The position numbers were made by a program, and so were the translations under genes. A stretch of DNA of 62,741 bases from Deltaproteobacteria bacterium (lineage in GTDB: Bacteria; Desulfobacterota; Syntrophia; Syntrophales; UBA5619): positions 1 through 62,741 of the forward strand of contig JAJFTY010000132.1 in NCBI GenBank assembly GCA_021372695.1, in the 5' to 3' direction. Positions 7,592 to 16,690 of the stretch are shown here, one piece after another. Position 1 is the stretch's first letter. The number at the start of each line of letters is the position of its first letter. A model generated the notes under the pieces. The model searched no databases, was not told the origin of the DNA, and was given only the letters and a program-made list of their open reading frames with translations.

Positions 7592-9445
7592 CTAGGTCAG
7601 GAATTTGAGAATCGTGGTGTCACTGATCTTGGCAGCCATGGCGTAGGAGGCTTGCAGGGCGATCTCCTGCATGGAGAGGCGGCTGGCAAGCTCTTCAAGA
7701 TTGGCATTCTGGGCAGTCGAGAGGAGCGAGGTCAGTCTCTCGTCGAGATTGGTCAGGCTGCTCTTGGCCATGGCGATGTGGCTTGCCTTGGTGCCGCACA
7801 GGGACTGATTCAGCAGAACCTGCTCCTGGGCGTTCTTCAGGTTTTCCAACTGGCCCGAAATCCCGCCGGCATCGTTGTTCTCCAGGGCATTCTTCAGGTC
7901 GTTGAGCGTCTTGAAAACATCGACTCCGGTCCCGCTCGATGCGGTGAATGCGTCTGCACCGGTGATGTTGTAATCGATCTCTATCCCCCGGTTGATCGTC
8001 ATGGAGAGTTGGTCGTCATTGCCCTGGTAGTAGCCGCCGGCGGTGGCGTTGACGACGAAGATGTCGTGCTCGCCGAAGGTCCCCGTCGCGGCATCGTCGA
8101 TCGTGAGCTTGACGTTGTCTCCGAGGACGATCTCCCCGCTCGCGGAGAGGCTCGCCAATGTCCATGTCCTGCCGCCGTCCGCCGAGACCTGAGCGTTTGA
8201 TACGCCCGGGATTGCCCCGCCAAGGGAATCTTTGTTTCCCACGATCTTGACCACAAAGGTTTTGTTGGTCGCGCCGGAGTAGGTCACTGAAGCTTCAGCC
8301 GTCCCGGTGAAAGCATTGGGAGCGCTGGGCAGCGGCGGTTGGATGACCACACTCCCTTTGGCGAAGGCGTTGACGACGAAGGTATCGTCTGCAACGAAGA
8401 CGCCGGCACCGCCGTTGTCGTCAAAAGTGATGACGACGCCATCTCCGAGGTCGATGCCGCCTCCGGCCATGTCACCGGGCGTGGAGATGCTCCAGGTCGC
8501 GCCGCCGTCCGTCGAGTACCGAAAGGTGGCCGTATCCAGGTCGCCCGCGGCGACGATCTCCACGGTGTAGGTTTTGTCTGTCGCTCCCGAATAGGTTCCC
8601 GAAGAGACGACGGTCCCGGTGGAGGTGTTGCCTTCGCCCGGTTCGATGGCCTCGATGGTTGCCTCGGCGTAAGCGTTGACACTGAAGATGTCTCCCGCGG
8701 CAAAGGTGTCGGTGCCGCTTCCGTCATCGAGCGAGAGAACAATGCCATCGCCGAAGTTGACAATGCCTCCGGCCATCGCGCCGGGCACGGAGAGGTCGAT
8801 TCCATCCCCGGTTGTGTTCCGCCATGTCGCACCGCCGTCCGTCGAGATCTGGGCGGTCGCCGTAGCCAACGAACCCCCGCCGGTGATCCTGACCTGGCAG
8901 GTCTTGTCTGCCGTGCCGGAATAGGTGGCCGAAGAGGCAGCAGTCCCATCGAAAACGTTGTTTCCGGCCCGTTCGATGGCCTCGATTCTTGCCTCGGCGG
9001 ATGACGTCGAAAAAGGGGCGACGCCGTTTTTTGAACCCGAAAAGAGGTAGCGATCTCCAATTTTTTCGTTGGCGAGGCTCACCATCTGATCGATATAGGA
9101 CTGAATGTTCTGCGCGCTTATTCTTCTACTCTCGGCGTCCGCCGTTCCTGCAACCTCTCCCGTCGCGATCTGCATGGCTTTGGTGAGCAGTTTATAGGCA
9201 CTGGAGAGCGTGGACTCCGTGATGGAGACCCAATTATCGGCATCCGTGATGTTTTTCCGGTATTGTTCGTTGGCGGCAAGTCCCTGTCTAAGGTCGACGA
9301 TCTTTGCCGCCGCGATGGGGTCATCCGATGCCCGGTTGACCTTCTTCTGGGTGGAGATCTTTTCCATGAGGTCGCTGTACTGAGACTGGATGTTGAACAG
9401 GTTGCTCACAGTGGTGTTGAATCTCATGTTATCCGTGATGCGCAT
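7592..9445 (-). CDS. flgL: hook-filament junction protein FlgL (HAP3), expanded
   Basis: Second hook-filament junction protein, between FlgK and the filament. The N-terminal flagellin-like helices (MRITDNMRFNTTVSNL, RASDDPIAAAKIVDLR) and C-terminal helix (EELASRLSMQEIALQASYAMAAKI) are conserved. Residues about 164-468 (DNA 8042-8956) hold three tandem beta-rich units, each with TYSGxTxKT and S(T/A)DGGxTW (201-208, 311-318, 421-428). These roughly double the protein to 617 residues compared with about 300 in enteric FlgL. It is the last gene of the flgMNKL operon, 10 bases after flgK. No convincing terminator was seen in the 190-base gap to convergent flaG. Confidence 0.94.
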   Translation of the reverse strand: MRITDNMRFNTTVSNLFNIQSQYSDLMEKISTQKKVNRASDDPIAAAKIVDLRQGLAANEQYRKNITDADNWVSITESTLSSAYKLLTKAMQIATGEVAGTADAESRRISAQNIQSYIDQMVSLANEKIGDRYLFSGSKNGVAPFSTSSAEARIEAIERAGNNVFDGTAASSATYSGTADKTCQVRITGGGSLATATAQISTDGGATWRNTTGDGIDLSVPGAMAGGIVNFGDGIVLSLDDGSGTDTFAAGDIFSVNAYAEATIEAIEPGEGNTSTGTVVSSGTYSGATDKTYTVEIVAAGDLDTATFRYSTDGGATWSISTPGDMAGGGIDLGDGVVITFDDNGGAGVFVADDTFVVNAFAKGSVVIQPPLPSAPNAFTGTAEASVTYSGATNKTFVVKIVGNKDSLGGAIPGVSNAQVSADGGRTWTLASLSASGEIVLGDNVKLTIDDAATGTFGEHDIFVVNATAGGYYQGNDDQLSMTINRGIEIDYNITGADAFTASSGTGVDVFKTLNDLKNALENNDAGGISGQLENLKNAQEQVLLNQSLCGTKASHIAMAKSSLTNLDERLTSLLSTAQNANLEELASRLSMQEIALQASYAMAAKISDTTILKFLT

Positions 9446-9455
9446 GGCGATCTCC

Positions 9456-11252
9456 TTAATCCACGAGGCCCATCAGGGTGTCGAGCATTTCGTCCACGAT
9501 GGTGACCAGTTTGCCGGCCGCGTTGTACCCCATCTGGTAGTTGATCAGCCGGATCATCTCCTCGTCGATGGAGACGCCGGACACGGATTCACGCTGGTTG
9601 TCGAGGAGGTTGCCAATCGCGGTCTGGCGTTCGCCGTTGATCTTGGCCACGGCGACCTCCTCGCCGATCTGGCCGACCGTTGCCGCCAGAAAGCTGCCCA
9701 GGGAGGAGGTCTTGTTATTCATGAGCAGTTCGTCCTGGACTGCGGCGATGAGGCCGGCATTTTCACCGTTCCCGGTGACCGACGTCGAGGCGGCGATCCG
9801 GTTGATGTCGGCGGCGATCAGGGCATTGACCCGGACGGTTCCGGCGATCGTTCCCGAGCCGTAGTATCCCAGTTGACCGCCCGGATTGGTCGTCGATACA
9901 GCCCCGAAATTGAGATCGTGGGCTTGGGTGTAGTCGAAGGTCATGGCGATGCCGCTTCGTCCGGCAACCTTATCGGTGACGGTGATCTGACCGGAGGCGT
10001 CGATCGATGCCGTGACCTGGCCCCCGAAGGCCGTCTCGACGGCATTCAGCAGCCCTTCGATGGTGTCGGTTGCGGTGTCGGTGATGGTATAGGAGCCGCT
10101 GACACGTTCGCCGGTGCGGGAACTTCCTGAAAAGGAGATCACATCGCCGTCCGCGAGACCCGCCGAGACGCCGGCGTCGTCATGGACATTCTCCCAGGTC
10201 GTGGCCGCGGTGATCTCATCGTGATGGTCGTCGTAGAGAGATTCGGCGCTGCCCAGAATCTGCGGGACCGCGTTGGGCGTTTCGAAGAAGTCGACCCCGG
10301 TGTTGCTGTAGGCATCGAAACCGTCCCGATGAATTTCGTTGACCCTGTCCACAAATGATTGGGTAAACGTCTCGATATAATTAACATACTCCGGGACGAT
10401 CGTGCCCTGCAGCTCGATGAGCGCCCCCAGATTGCCTCCGGTCAGGGCACCGTTGACGGTCTCCCCGGATGCGGAGGCGTACACCTCGCTCAACCCGTCC
10501 GCGTTTTGCCTGACTCCAAGAGACTGGGTCAGGGTCCCCTGCAGCAGGGGTTCGCCGTTCGAGAGATAGATGTTGATGGTGCCGTTGTCGTTTTCGAATT
10601 GTGAGATGTTGGTCAGGGCCGACAACTCTTTCAATGCCTGCATCCGTTTATCCAGGAAATCGTTTTTCTCCCCCTTGTCTCCGACGGTTTCCATGATCCG
10701 GGTGTTCAGGTCGGCTATCTCATCAACCTTTTCATTGATCAGGACGACGGTGTCCGCGATGCTCCGGCCCAGGTCTTCCGTAATGGTGTCGAGGTTTCCC
10801 TTGTAGGTGGCGAGCGCATCGGTCAAGTCTTGCGCTGTTGAAAGCAGGGCGCTCCTCTCCACGATGCCGCTGGGGTTCTTGGAGAGGTCTCCCCAGGAGG
10901 ACCAGAACTTGCTCAACTGATCGCTGATCCCGGCGCCCTGGGTGTCATCGATCGCCATTTCGATGTTCTGCAGGCCCTGGAGAAGGGTATCGCTGTATCC
11001 CGTATTCTGCCGCTGATCGATGATCCGTGCCTCGATGAAGCGGTCATAGATCCGTTCGACCCCGCTGATCGTGACGCCAATCTGGCTGGTTCCCACTCCG
11101 GTGTCGACGCCGCCGGAGGATTTCAGGTCCAGCCGCTGCCGGGTGTACCCCGGCGTGTTGACATTGGCGATGTTCCCACCGGTGATGTCAATGGCCATCT
11201 GATTGGCGATTAGGGCGTCGCGTGACGTGGACAGAAGGCTGCTGATCGACAT
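9456..11252 (-). CDS. flgK: hook-filament junction protein FlgK (HAP1)
   Basis: First hook-filament junction protein. The N-terminus (SLLSTSRDALIANQMAIDIT, then GGNIANVNTPGYTRQRL) and the C-terminal region (VSIDEEMIRLINYQMGYNAAGKLVTIVDEMLDTLMGLV) are diagnostic. About residues 370-450 contain an insert with VSGSYTIT, an AVETAFGGQ helix and ASGQITVTDKVAG, resembling Flagellin_IN modules. At 598 residues it is near the upper part of the usual range. It lies 28 bases after flgN, its chaperone gene. Confidence 0.95.
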   Translation of the reverse strand: MSISSLLSTSRDALIANQMAIDITGGNIANVNTPGYTRQRLDLKSSGGVDTGVGTSQIGVTISGVERIYDRFIEARIIDQRQNTGYSDTLLQGLQNIEMAIDDTQGAGISDQLSKFWSSWGDLSKNPSGIVERSALLSTAQDLTDALATYKGNLDTITEDLGRSIADTVVLINEKVDEIADLNTRIMETVGDKGEKNDFLDKRMQALKELSALTNISQFENDNGTINIYLSNGEPLLQGTLTQSLGVRQNADGLSEVYASASGETVNGALTGGNLGALIELQGTIVPEYVNYIETFTQSFVDRVNEIHRDGFDAYSNTGVDFFETPNAVPQILGSAESLYDDHHDEITAATTWENVHDDAGVSAGLADGDVISFSGSSRTGERVSGSYTITDTATDTIEGLLNAVETAFGGQVTASIDASGQITVTDKVAGRSGIAMTFDYTQAHDLNFGAVSTTNPGGQLGYYGSGTIAGTVRVNALIAADINRIAASTSVTGNGENAGLIAAVQDELLMNNKTSSLGSFLAATVGQIGEEVAVAKINGERQTAIGNLLDNQRESVSGVSIDEEMIRLINYQMGYNAAGKLVTIVDEMLDTLMGLVD

Positions 11253-11280
11253 GTTAATACCCTCTCCGCGGATTCAAGGT

Positions 11281-11790
11281 TCAGCCCGCTTGTGATATTA
11301 ACCTGCTCTGCAAATTTCCGGCCCTGATCTGTCCCTGCCGGTCATAATTTGGCACGGGTGATAGTAAACTATTGATATAATTTAGAGTATTATTTACGCT
11401 GGAGAGCGAAGAGGTGATCAGTTCTCTGTTCAGGTCGTTGGTTTTCCGGATTTCGGAGATCAGGTCGGCAAATTTTTCCTTACAGTCGATCAGGTTTTGC
11501 CGGGTGCCGGCCGGGGCATGGGCGATGAGCGGCCCCAGGGTGACAGGCTCCTCGACGTGGAGGCGGGAGACGATTTTTCTGATGGCGTCCACTCTGATTT
11601 CGGATGCCATCTGGACCGAAAGAAGCAGCCGGTCATTTCGCGAATTGAAGTCGATGATGTCGGCAGCGGTGCAGGATATCAGGGTTTTGGACTCTTGGCG
11701 AACGGCCTCCAGGAGCTCCCGGTAACGTTCGTACTCCTGTTCCATTGACAGGATGAGAGATTTGTACAGCAGGTCGAGGTCTTTGGTCAT
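11281..11790 (-). CDS. flgN: FlgK/FlgL export chaperone FlgN
   Basis: A 169-residue, largely helical protein of the FlgN family, the cytoplasmic chaperone that holds FlgK and FlgL before export. Visible marks are an N-terminal helix with LLYKSLILSMEQEYERYRELL and a C-terminal amphipathic segment with SLSSVNNTLNYINSLL, the type that binds the junction proteins. Sequence identity in this family is low, so position between flgM and flgK carries much of the weight. Confidence 0.82.
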   Translation of the reverse strand: MTKDLDLLYKSLILSMEQEYERYRELLEAVRQESKTLISCTAADIIDFNSRNDRLLLSVQMASEIRVDAIRKIVSRLHVEEPVTLGPLIAHAPAGTRQNLIDCKEKFADLISEIRKTNDLNRELITSSLSSVNNTLNYINSLLSPVPNYDRQGQIRAGNLQSRLISQAG

Positions 11791-11867
11791 GGTTCTCTTC
11801 TCGTGGCGTGGTTCCGCCGACCCGGACAGGGCTGCCCGTCATCGATCTCCGCGGAAATCGTTCTTAT

Positions 11868-12173
11868 TCAAGCGATCGTATCGATGAGAGATTCGCCGAG
11901 CATCTTCGCCGCGATCTTTCCCGCATCGATCGTATAGCTCCCGCTTTCGATCCGATCCTTCAGCTCCTGAACCTTGCCTTCGCGGACGTCGGGGGTCTCG
12001 TCAAGAATTTGACGGATCTGCTGGAACTCCTTGGCCTTGGCGGAGAGATCGACTCTCTCGGCGGCAACGGCCGCACCGCCGGCAACGGGTTTGTCCGTCT
12101 CATTCCTGACCTGTTCGTTCTTCTGGTACTGCTGGATTCCCTGGGGGGGGGTGTCCTTTATCCTGGAGATCAT
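11868..12173 (-). CDS. flgM: anti-sigma-28 factor FlgM
   Basis: A 101-residue FlgM. It binds FliA until hook completion and is then exported. The C-terminal half has the typical pattern RVDLSAKAKEFQQI, then VREGKVQELKDRIESGSY and a final IAAKMLGESL helix that contacts sigma-28. A FliA promoter lies 34 bases upstream, so the gene is autogenously controlled. Codons 8-11 include a run of nine cytosines (12143-12151), so slippage there would truncate the protein almost at its start. Confidence 0.92.
   Translation of the reverse strand: MISRIKDTPPQGIQQYQKNEQVRNETDKPVAGGAAVAAERVDLSAKAKEFQQIRQILDETPDVREGKVQELKDRIESGSYTIDAGKIAAKMLGESLIDTIA
12143..12151. repeat. nine-base homopolymer inside flgM
   Basis: Nine consecutive G on the plus strand are nine C in the coding strand of flgM, covering codons Thr8-Pro9-Pro10-Gln11. 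Homopolymeric C/G tracts of this length are classic slippage sites. In the sequence as given the gene is in frame. Confidence 0.9.
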
Positions 12174-12206
12174 GTTTCATCCTCCTGTATCCATCGTTCA
12201 ACACAG

Positions 12207-12234
12207 GTATCGTCATCTTCCGTCAAATACTTTA
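12207..12234 (-). promoter_or_regulatory. sigma-28 promoter for flgM-flgN-flgK-flgL
   Basis: Minus strand TAAAGTAT, 12 bases, GACGATAC, matching the FliA consensus at most positions, including TAAAG and CGATA. It overlaps the last three bases of flgJ, so it separates the flgF-to-flgJ operon from the late flgMNKL genes. AGGAGG precedes the flgM start. Confidence 0.82.
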
Positions 12235-12555
12235 ATCCCCCTTGGGATGGAGCCGGGTGATCTGGTTGTACAGCATCTTCTGCAGACCCAGACCGCCCCC
12301 CTTGCCGGCCAACTCCTCCGCCAGCTTTTGATCCAGCATCATCTCGTAGGTCTGCTGCGCCTGGGACCGTTTCAGAAACCCGTTCTTGGGAACCGACTGT
12401 CTCATGGTTTTGATCATTTGAAAAGCCAACATCGCTTCGAAATCGGCGCAGGCTTTCCGGAGCTTCTTCTCCTGCTGCGGGGTCGTCTGACCCGCTTTCG
12501 CAGGATCCGCCGTCATCCGATTCGGTACTGTAGAAGAAATTTCGTCCACGATCAA
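12232..12555 (-). CDS. flgJ: rod-binding protein, FlgJ N-terminal domain only
   Basis: A 107-residue rod-assembly (rod-cap) domain like the N-terminal half of enteric FlgJ: the core CADFEAMLAFQMIKTMRQSVP, then YEMMLDQKLAEELAGKGGGLG and a closing helix. The C-terminal muramidase half of enteric FlgJ is absent, as is common outside Gammaproteobacteria. TTG at 12555 overlaps the flgI stop (TTGA) with GAG about 7 bases before; GTG at 12549 is the alternative. It probably functions in the periplasm as a scaffold for rod growth. Confidence 0.85.
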   Translation of the reverse strand: MIVDEISSTVPNRMTADPAKAGQTTPQQEKKLRKACADFEAMLAFQMIKTMRQSVPKNGFLKRSQAQQTYEMMLDQKLAEELAGKGGGLGLQKMLYNQITRLHPKGD

Positions 12556-13709
12556 ATAATTCTCAAATCCGCCTGCAGAGCGCCGGCTGCTTTAATGGTC
12601 TGGATGATGGTGATCAGATCGCGCGGCGTGACGCCGATGGCGTTGAGTCCCATCACCACATCCTGAATCGTGACGCCCTGCGGAAGAACCATCAGCTGCT
12701 TCTTCTCCTCCTGGACGGAGAGGGCGGTGTCTTTCGTGACCACCGTCTGTCCGCCCGGTGCGACAATCGTGCCGTCCTTGCGGTCCGCGACCGGCTTGCT
12801 GCCTTCCGGAGGACGGGGAGCGAAGGGGAGTGGCTGAGATACCTGGATATTTTCCTTGATTTGAATGCTCAGGTTGCCGTGGGCTACCGCCACGGTCGAA
12901 ATCCGGACGTTCTCCCCCATCACCACGGTCCCTGTCTTTTCGTTCATGACGACCACGGCGGGCGCATCCACGGAGACATCGACATTTTCCACCGCTGCGA
13001 TCATTTCCGACAGGCTGCCCGCAAATGACGCGGGCATTTTCACGACGATCGTCCCGGAATCGATGGTCTGCGCTTCGATACCTTTGATCGCATTGGCCAG
13101 CGTCGTGGCCAGCTTTGTCGCCGTGGTGAAATCGGGCTGGAAGAGGTTGATCGTGAAACTTCTGCTGCGGCTGAAATCGTGCTTCACCTCTTTTTCCACG
13201 AGCGCGCCGTTGGCAATGATGGCGACGTTCGTCTGATTCTTGGTCACCGTCGCATTTGCGCCGCCGGCGGAATAACCGCCCAGGACGAGAGGTCCCTGGG
13301 CCAGAGCATAGACCTCGCCGTCGACCGCACGCAGAGGGGTGATCAGAAGTTGACCTCCGGAGAGGCTCGTCGCGTCGCCGATCGAAGCGACGGTGACATC
13401 GATCCTGGCGCCCGGCTTGGAAAACGAAGGAAGGGTTGCCGTCGCCATGACGGCGGCGATGTTTTTGGCCTTCAGGGTCTTGTCTCTCATCGAGAGGCCC
13501 TGCCGGCTCAGGATATTGGCGATGGTCGCCATGGTGAAACCGTTCTTCAGGTCATCTCCCGTACCCTGAAGGCCGACCACGAGGCCGTAGCCGACCAACT
13601 GGTTTCCGCGGACGCCCCCGATCGCTGAGATGTCCTTGATCCTGGCGGCCCTGGCCGGAACGGTTCCCAGCAGAAACAAGATGGTGAAAAGGCAGAGAAG
13701 TTTTTTCAT
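12552..13709 (-). CDS. flgI: flagellar P-ring protein FlgI
   Basis: A 385-residue periplasmic P-ring subunit. The signal peptide (MKKLLCLFTILFLLGTVPARA) precedes the conserved RIKDISAIGGVRGNQLVGYGLVVG-type start; later blocks include TLPSFSKPGARIDVTVAS, VVMNEKTGTVVMG and IQDVVMGLNAIG. ATG at 13709 overlaps the flgH stop (ATGA) and places the signal peptide at the N-terminus, so the longer frame is rejected. Confidence 0.96.
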   Translation of the reverse strand: MKKLLCLFTILFLLGTVPARAARIKDISAIGGVRGNQLVGYGLVVGLQGTGDDLKNGFTMATIANILSRQGLSMRDKTLKAKNIAAVMATATLPSFSKPGARIDVTVASIGDATSLSGGQLLITPLRAVDGEVYALAQGPLVLGGYSAGGANATVTKNQTNVAIIANGALVEKEVKHDFSRSRSFTINLFQPDFTTATKLATTLANAIKGIEAQTIDSGTIVVKMPASFAGSLSEMIAAVENVDVSVDAPAVVVMNEKTGTVVMGENVRISTVAVAHGNLSIQIKENIQVSQPLPFAPRPPEGSKPVADRKDGTIVAPGGQTVVTKDTALSVQEEKKQLMVLPQGVTIQDVVMGLNAIGVTPRDLITIIQTIKAAGALQADLRII

Positions 13710-14410
13710 CAGAAGGGCCACCCCCAATCCAGGGCGCGGGTCATCCAGCCCGGCTGCTGTTTGTCGGCGATCACGCCGCTGCCCGTGTAAAGGATCCTGG
13801 CGTCGGCGATGTTCGACGACAGGACCCAGTTCTCCGCCGAGATATCCTCCGGCCTGATCACGCCGGTGATGACGATGAATTGGTCTTCTGCATTGAGGGT
13901 CAGTTGGCGCCGGCCTTCGATCAGGAGGTTGCCGTTGTCCAGGGCCCTGACCACCCGTGCAGTGAGGCGCGCCTGCAGTTTGCCTCCCCGGGAGGTATCG
14001 CCGGCCCCCTTGAGCGAGCTGCTGGTTTCGCCACCCACGGCAATCTTTCCGCCCATGTTCGCGTTGTTCTTGATGATCGAGGTCTCAAGCCCCAGTAAGG
14101 CACTGATGCCCGCACTGGTCCCGGTGTTCTTGCTGCTGTTCGTACTGGCCTGATTCTGGCCGCTCGACGATTCGTCGATGATGATGGTCACGATGTCATT
14201 AACGTAGCGCGCCTTGTTGTCCGAGAAGAGCATGTTCCGGCTGTTTTCTCCGGGCCAGAGGGAGCCGGGGGTGTACGCGGGCTTGACCACCGGCGTCGGC
14301 ACCACCCTCGCCTGGGGCTGGATCTCCTCCGGACGGGTGCCGTAATAAGGCGTCGAACAGCCGCTGGACAGGAGAGCCCAGATCAGACAGAGCATCCCTA
14401 TTTTTTTCAT
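13709..14410 (-). CDS. flgH: flagellar L-ring lipoprotein FlgH
   Basis: A 233-residue outer-membrane L-ring subunit. The N-terminus is a lipoprotein signal, with a SSGC lipobox around residues 15-18. Family blocks are SLWPGENSRNMLFSDNKARYVNDIVTI-like text near residues 50-75, LQARLTARVVRALDNGNLLIEG and the VITGVIRPEDIS segment. ATG at 14410 follows an AGGAGG-type site just after the flgA stop. The next gene, flgI, overlaps by ATGA. Confidence 0.95.
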   Translation of the reverse strand: MKKIGMLCLIWALLSSGCSTPYYGTRPEEIQPQARVVPTPVVKPAYTPGSLWPGENSRNMLFSDNKARYVNDIVTIIIDESSSGQNQASTNSSKNTGTSAGISALLGLETSIIKNNANMGGKIAVGGETSSSLKGAGDTSRGGKLQARLTARVVRALDNGNLLIEGRRQLTLNAEDQFIVITGVIRPEDISAENWVLSSNIADARILYTGSGVIADKQQPGWMTRALDWGWPF

Positions 14411-14418
14411 AGCCCCTC

Positions 14419-15123
14419 CTAAAATCCCACACCGACGATGGAGTCGCTCAGGACCTTGGCGTATATGGTCTTGTTGGAGGTCACATTCTTGACGCGGATG
14501 ATGTTGCCGGCGACGCCGTCCTCTTCCGACATGCCGACCGTGACAATCTGCATCGGACCGTTTTCGAAAACCATTTTGACCATTTTCCCCCTCCGGACCA
14601 GCGGGATCTCTTTGAGCATCGGGGTTAGAATTTCCGTTCCGGCAACGACCTGAACCGCGAGCCGCTTCCCCGCCGCGGACTCCGTCGAAACCAGAGCGTT
14701 CGGCGGAATGCGGCGGACCCATCTGCGGACCGTCCGGAGATCGCTTTCCGAAAGGATCGTACCGGAAGCCATCCCTCTGGCCGCGGTCACCACATCCCGC
14801 AGGACTTCGATTCTCGCCCGGACGGACTCTGTCCTCAGGAGGCTTCCTCCCCGGAAGGCTTTGACGAGAAAAACCGTGTCGCCGACGAAGTCCAGATTGC
14901 CGGCGGGTTCGACACGGAGGGTGAGACTCGGGCTCTGCGGAACGGATCCCGGCTCTTCGGAAAGGAAATCCACCCGGACAGATTCTGGCGGCCAGGGCAT
15001 GTTGGCTGCGATGTATTCCCGGACGGCCGCCCGACAGGGAGATTCGACGGGGGCGGCCTCCAGGCCGGCGGCGAAAAGGGTGATCAGGAGAACCGCCATG
15101 ATCTGGACCATGAACCGTTTCAA
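14419..15123 (-). CDS. flgA: P-ring assembly chaperone FlgA
   Basis: A 234-residue periplasmic chaperone for FlgI polymerisation. It has an N-terminal signal peptide ending near LFAAGLEAA, then a SAF-type domain (ARGMASGTILSESDLRTVRRWVRRIP) and the C-terminal FlgA block with GKMVKMVFENGPMQIVTVGMSEEDG. Size fits the family. It lies 4 bases after flgG and 8 before flgH. Confidence 0.93.
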   Translation of the reverse strand: MKRFMVQIMAVLLITLFAAGLEAAPVESPCRAAVREYIAANMPWPPESVRVDFLSEEPGSVPQSPSLTLRVEPAGNLDFVGDTVFLVKAFRGGSLLRTESVRARIEVLRDVVTAARGMASGTILSESDLRTVRRWVRRIPPNALVSTESAAGKRLAVQVVAGTEILTPMLKEIPLVRRGKMVKMVFENGPMQIVTVGMSEEDGVAGNIIRVKNVTSNKTIYAKVLSDSIVGVGF

Positions 15124-15127
15124 CGCA

Positions 15128-15913
15128 TCACCTCTTCAGATTGTTGACGATGCCGAGCATCGTATCGGCCGTCTGGATCGACTTGGAGTTGATTTCATAA
15201 GCTCGCTGCCCGGTGATCATCTTGACCATCTCGTCAATGACGTTGACGTTAGACATTTCCAGGAAATACTGGGAGATGCTTCCCTTGCCGTCAATTCCGG
15301 GATTGCCGACGCTCTCGTCTCCCGAGGCCTCCGTCTTGTAGAACAGATTGCGGCCTGCGCTGCTCAGTCCTGCCGGGTTTACAAAGGTGGCAAGCTGAAG
15401 CTGTCCGATCTGGGTCATCGTCCCCTTGCTGTCCGTGGCGGTGACCTGGCCGGACTTGTCCACGGTGATGACGGTGGTCCCCTGAGGAATGTTGATCGAC
15501 GGGGTCAGCAGCAGCCCTTCGGAATTGCAGATGTTCGAGTCTTTATTGATCTTGAAGTTGCCGGCGCGCGTATAGGCGGTTCCGCCGTCGCCGTCGTCGA
15601 CCTGAAAGAAGCCGTCTCCTTCGATGGCCCAGTCCAGGGGATTGCCCGTCTGCTGATAGTCTCCCTGGCTGAAGATCTTCTGGGTGGAAATGGGCTTCAC
15701 CCCCATGCCGACCTCGATGCCGCTGGGAAGCTGCACGCCCGTTCCGGAGGTCGCCCCGGCCTTTGAATAGATCTGATACATGAGATCCTGAAAGTTGGCC
15801 CGCGATTTCTTGAATCCGACGGTGCTCAGGTTCGCCAGATTATTGGCGATGACATCCTGTTCGAGTTGCTGCGCGGAAAGTCCCGTTGCCGCCGTAAAAA
15901 GTGATCTGATCAT
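15128..15913 (-). CDS. flgG: distal rod protein FlgG
   Basis: A 261-residue distal rod subunit. Canonical start MIRSLFTAATGLSAQQLEQD, the rod motif NNLANLSTVGFKKSRANFQDL, PLDWAIEGDGFFQV and the C-terminal YFLEMSNVNVIDEMVKMITGQRAYE are all present at expected positions. The length is standard for FlgG. It follows flgF by 19 bases. Confidence 0.97.
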   Translation of the reverse strand: MIRSLFTAATGLSAQQLEQDVIANNLANLSTVGFKKSRANFQDLMYQIYSKAGATSGTGVQLPSGIEVGMGVKPISTQKIFSQGDYQQTGNPLDWAIEGDGFFQVDDGDGGTAYTRAGNFKINKDSNICNSEGLLLTPSINIPQGTTVITVDKSGQVTATDSKGTMTQIGQLQLATFVNPAGLSSAGRNLFYKTEASGDESVGNPGIDGKGSISQYFLEMSNVNVIDEMVKMITGQRAYEINSKSIQTADTMLGIVNNLKR

Positions 15914-15932
15914 AAGCCCTCCCCGGCTTCAT

Positions 15933-16643
15933 CTATACCCGGCCAACCCGGCTCACCGAAAGTTTGTCGAGATCGGTGAGGGTCTGGATGACCTTTTGGT
16001 AGGTTTCAAAGGAACGCTGAATGTCGATCATCCCGACCATCTCATTGACGACATTGATGTTGGATGCCTCGATCGCGCCGGCAGAGATCTCCGGCTTGTC
16101 CACTTTTTTCATGCCGGCGGTTCCATCGTCGATATAGAGACCGCCTCCGGCACCCCGCAGGTTCTGGCGATTGACGAAGTCGACGATCTTCAGCTTGCCG
16201 ACTGGATTCTCATCCGCAAAAACGGATCCGTCCGCGGCGACGTGGATTTTGCCACTCTGGACCGTGATGGGTCCCCCTTCTCCGATCACGGGATCGCCTG
16301 CCTGGGTGACCAGTTGGTTGAGCCGGTTGACGGTGAAATCGCCTTTTCGTGTGAAGGCCGGTCCCTCCGCAGTCTGGATGGTGAAGAATCCGTCTCCCTG
16401 CAGATAGAGATCCAGCGGGTTGTCGGTTTTCTGAGGAATCCCTCGCGAGAAATCCACGACCAGGGAGTTCAGGGAGGCCGCATCTTCTCCGGGTTTGTTG
16501 TCACCCTGGAGGGCGTTCATGATCTGAAGATGTTCGGCCTTGAATCCGGGTGTGGAGGCATTTGCCAGATTCGTGGTGATGTGTTCGAGTTGCATCATCT
16601 TCCGGTCCATTGCAGCCGCCACCGTGGAAATGTCATAAGCCAT
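15933..16643 (-). CDS. flgF: proximal rod protein FlgF
   Basis: A 236-residue rod protein of the FlgF type (TTNLANASTPGFKAEHLQIM, PLDLYLQGDGFFTI, and EASNINVVNEMVGMIDIQRSFE). The ATG at 16643 is chosen: the distance from Met to the LEHITTNLAN helix then matches rod-protein relatives, GGGGG lies upstream at fair spacing, and the ATG at 16691 is part of a sigma-54 -24 element and upstream of the predicted transcript start. First gene of the flgF-G-A-H-I-J operon. Confidence 0.92.
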   Translation of the reverse strand: MAYDISTVAAAMDRKMMQLEHITTNLANASTPGFKAEHLQIMNALQGDNKPGEDAASLNSLVVDFSRGIPQKTDNPLDLYLQGDGFFTIQTAEGPAFTRKGDFTVNRLNQLVTQAGDPVIGEGGPITVQSGKIHVAADGSVFADENPVGKLKIVDFVNRQNLRGAGGGLYIDDGTAGMKKVDKPEISAGAIEASNINVVNEMVGMIDIQRSFETYQKVIQTLTDLDKLSVSRVGRV

Positions 16644-16674
16644 CTGTCTTGCCCCCGATCTTTCCGTAAAATCT

Positions 16675-16690
16675 TGCAATCCATATGCCA
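16675..16690 (-). promoter_or_regulatory. sigma-54 promoter for flgF operon
   Basis: Minus strand TGGCATA-TGGA-TTGCA, full consensus with GG-N10-GC. Predicted transcript start about 16664, 21 bases before the flgF ATG at 16643. It separates the rod/ring operon from the sigma-28 operon upstream. Confidence 0.85.
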
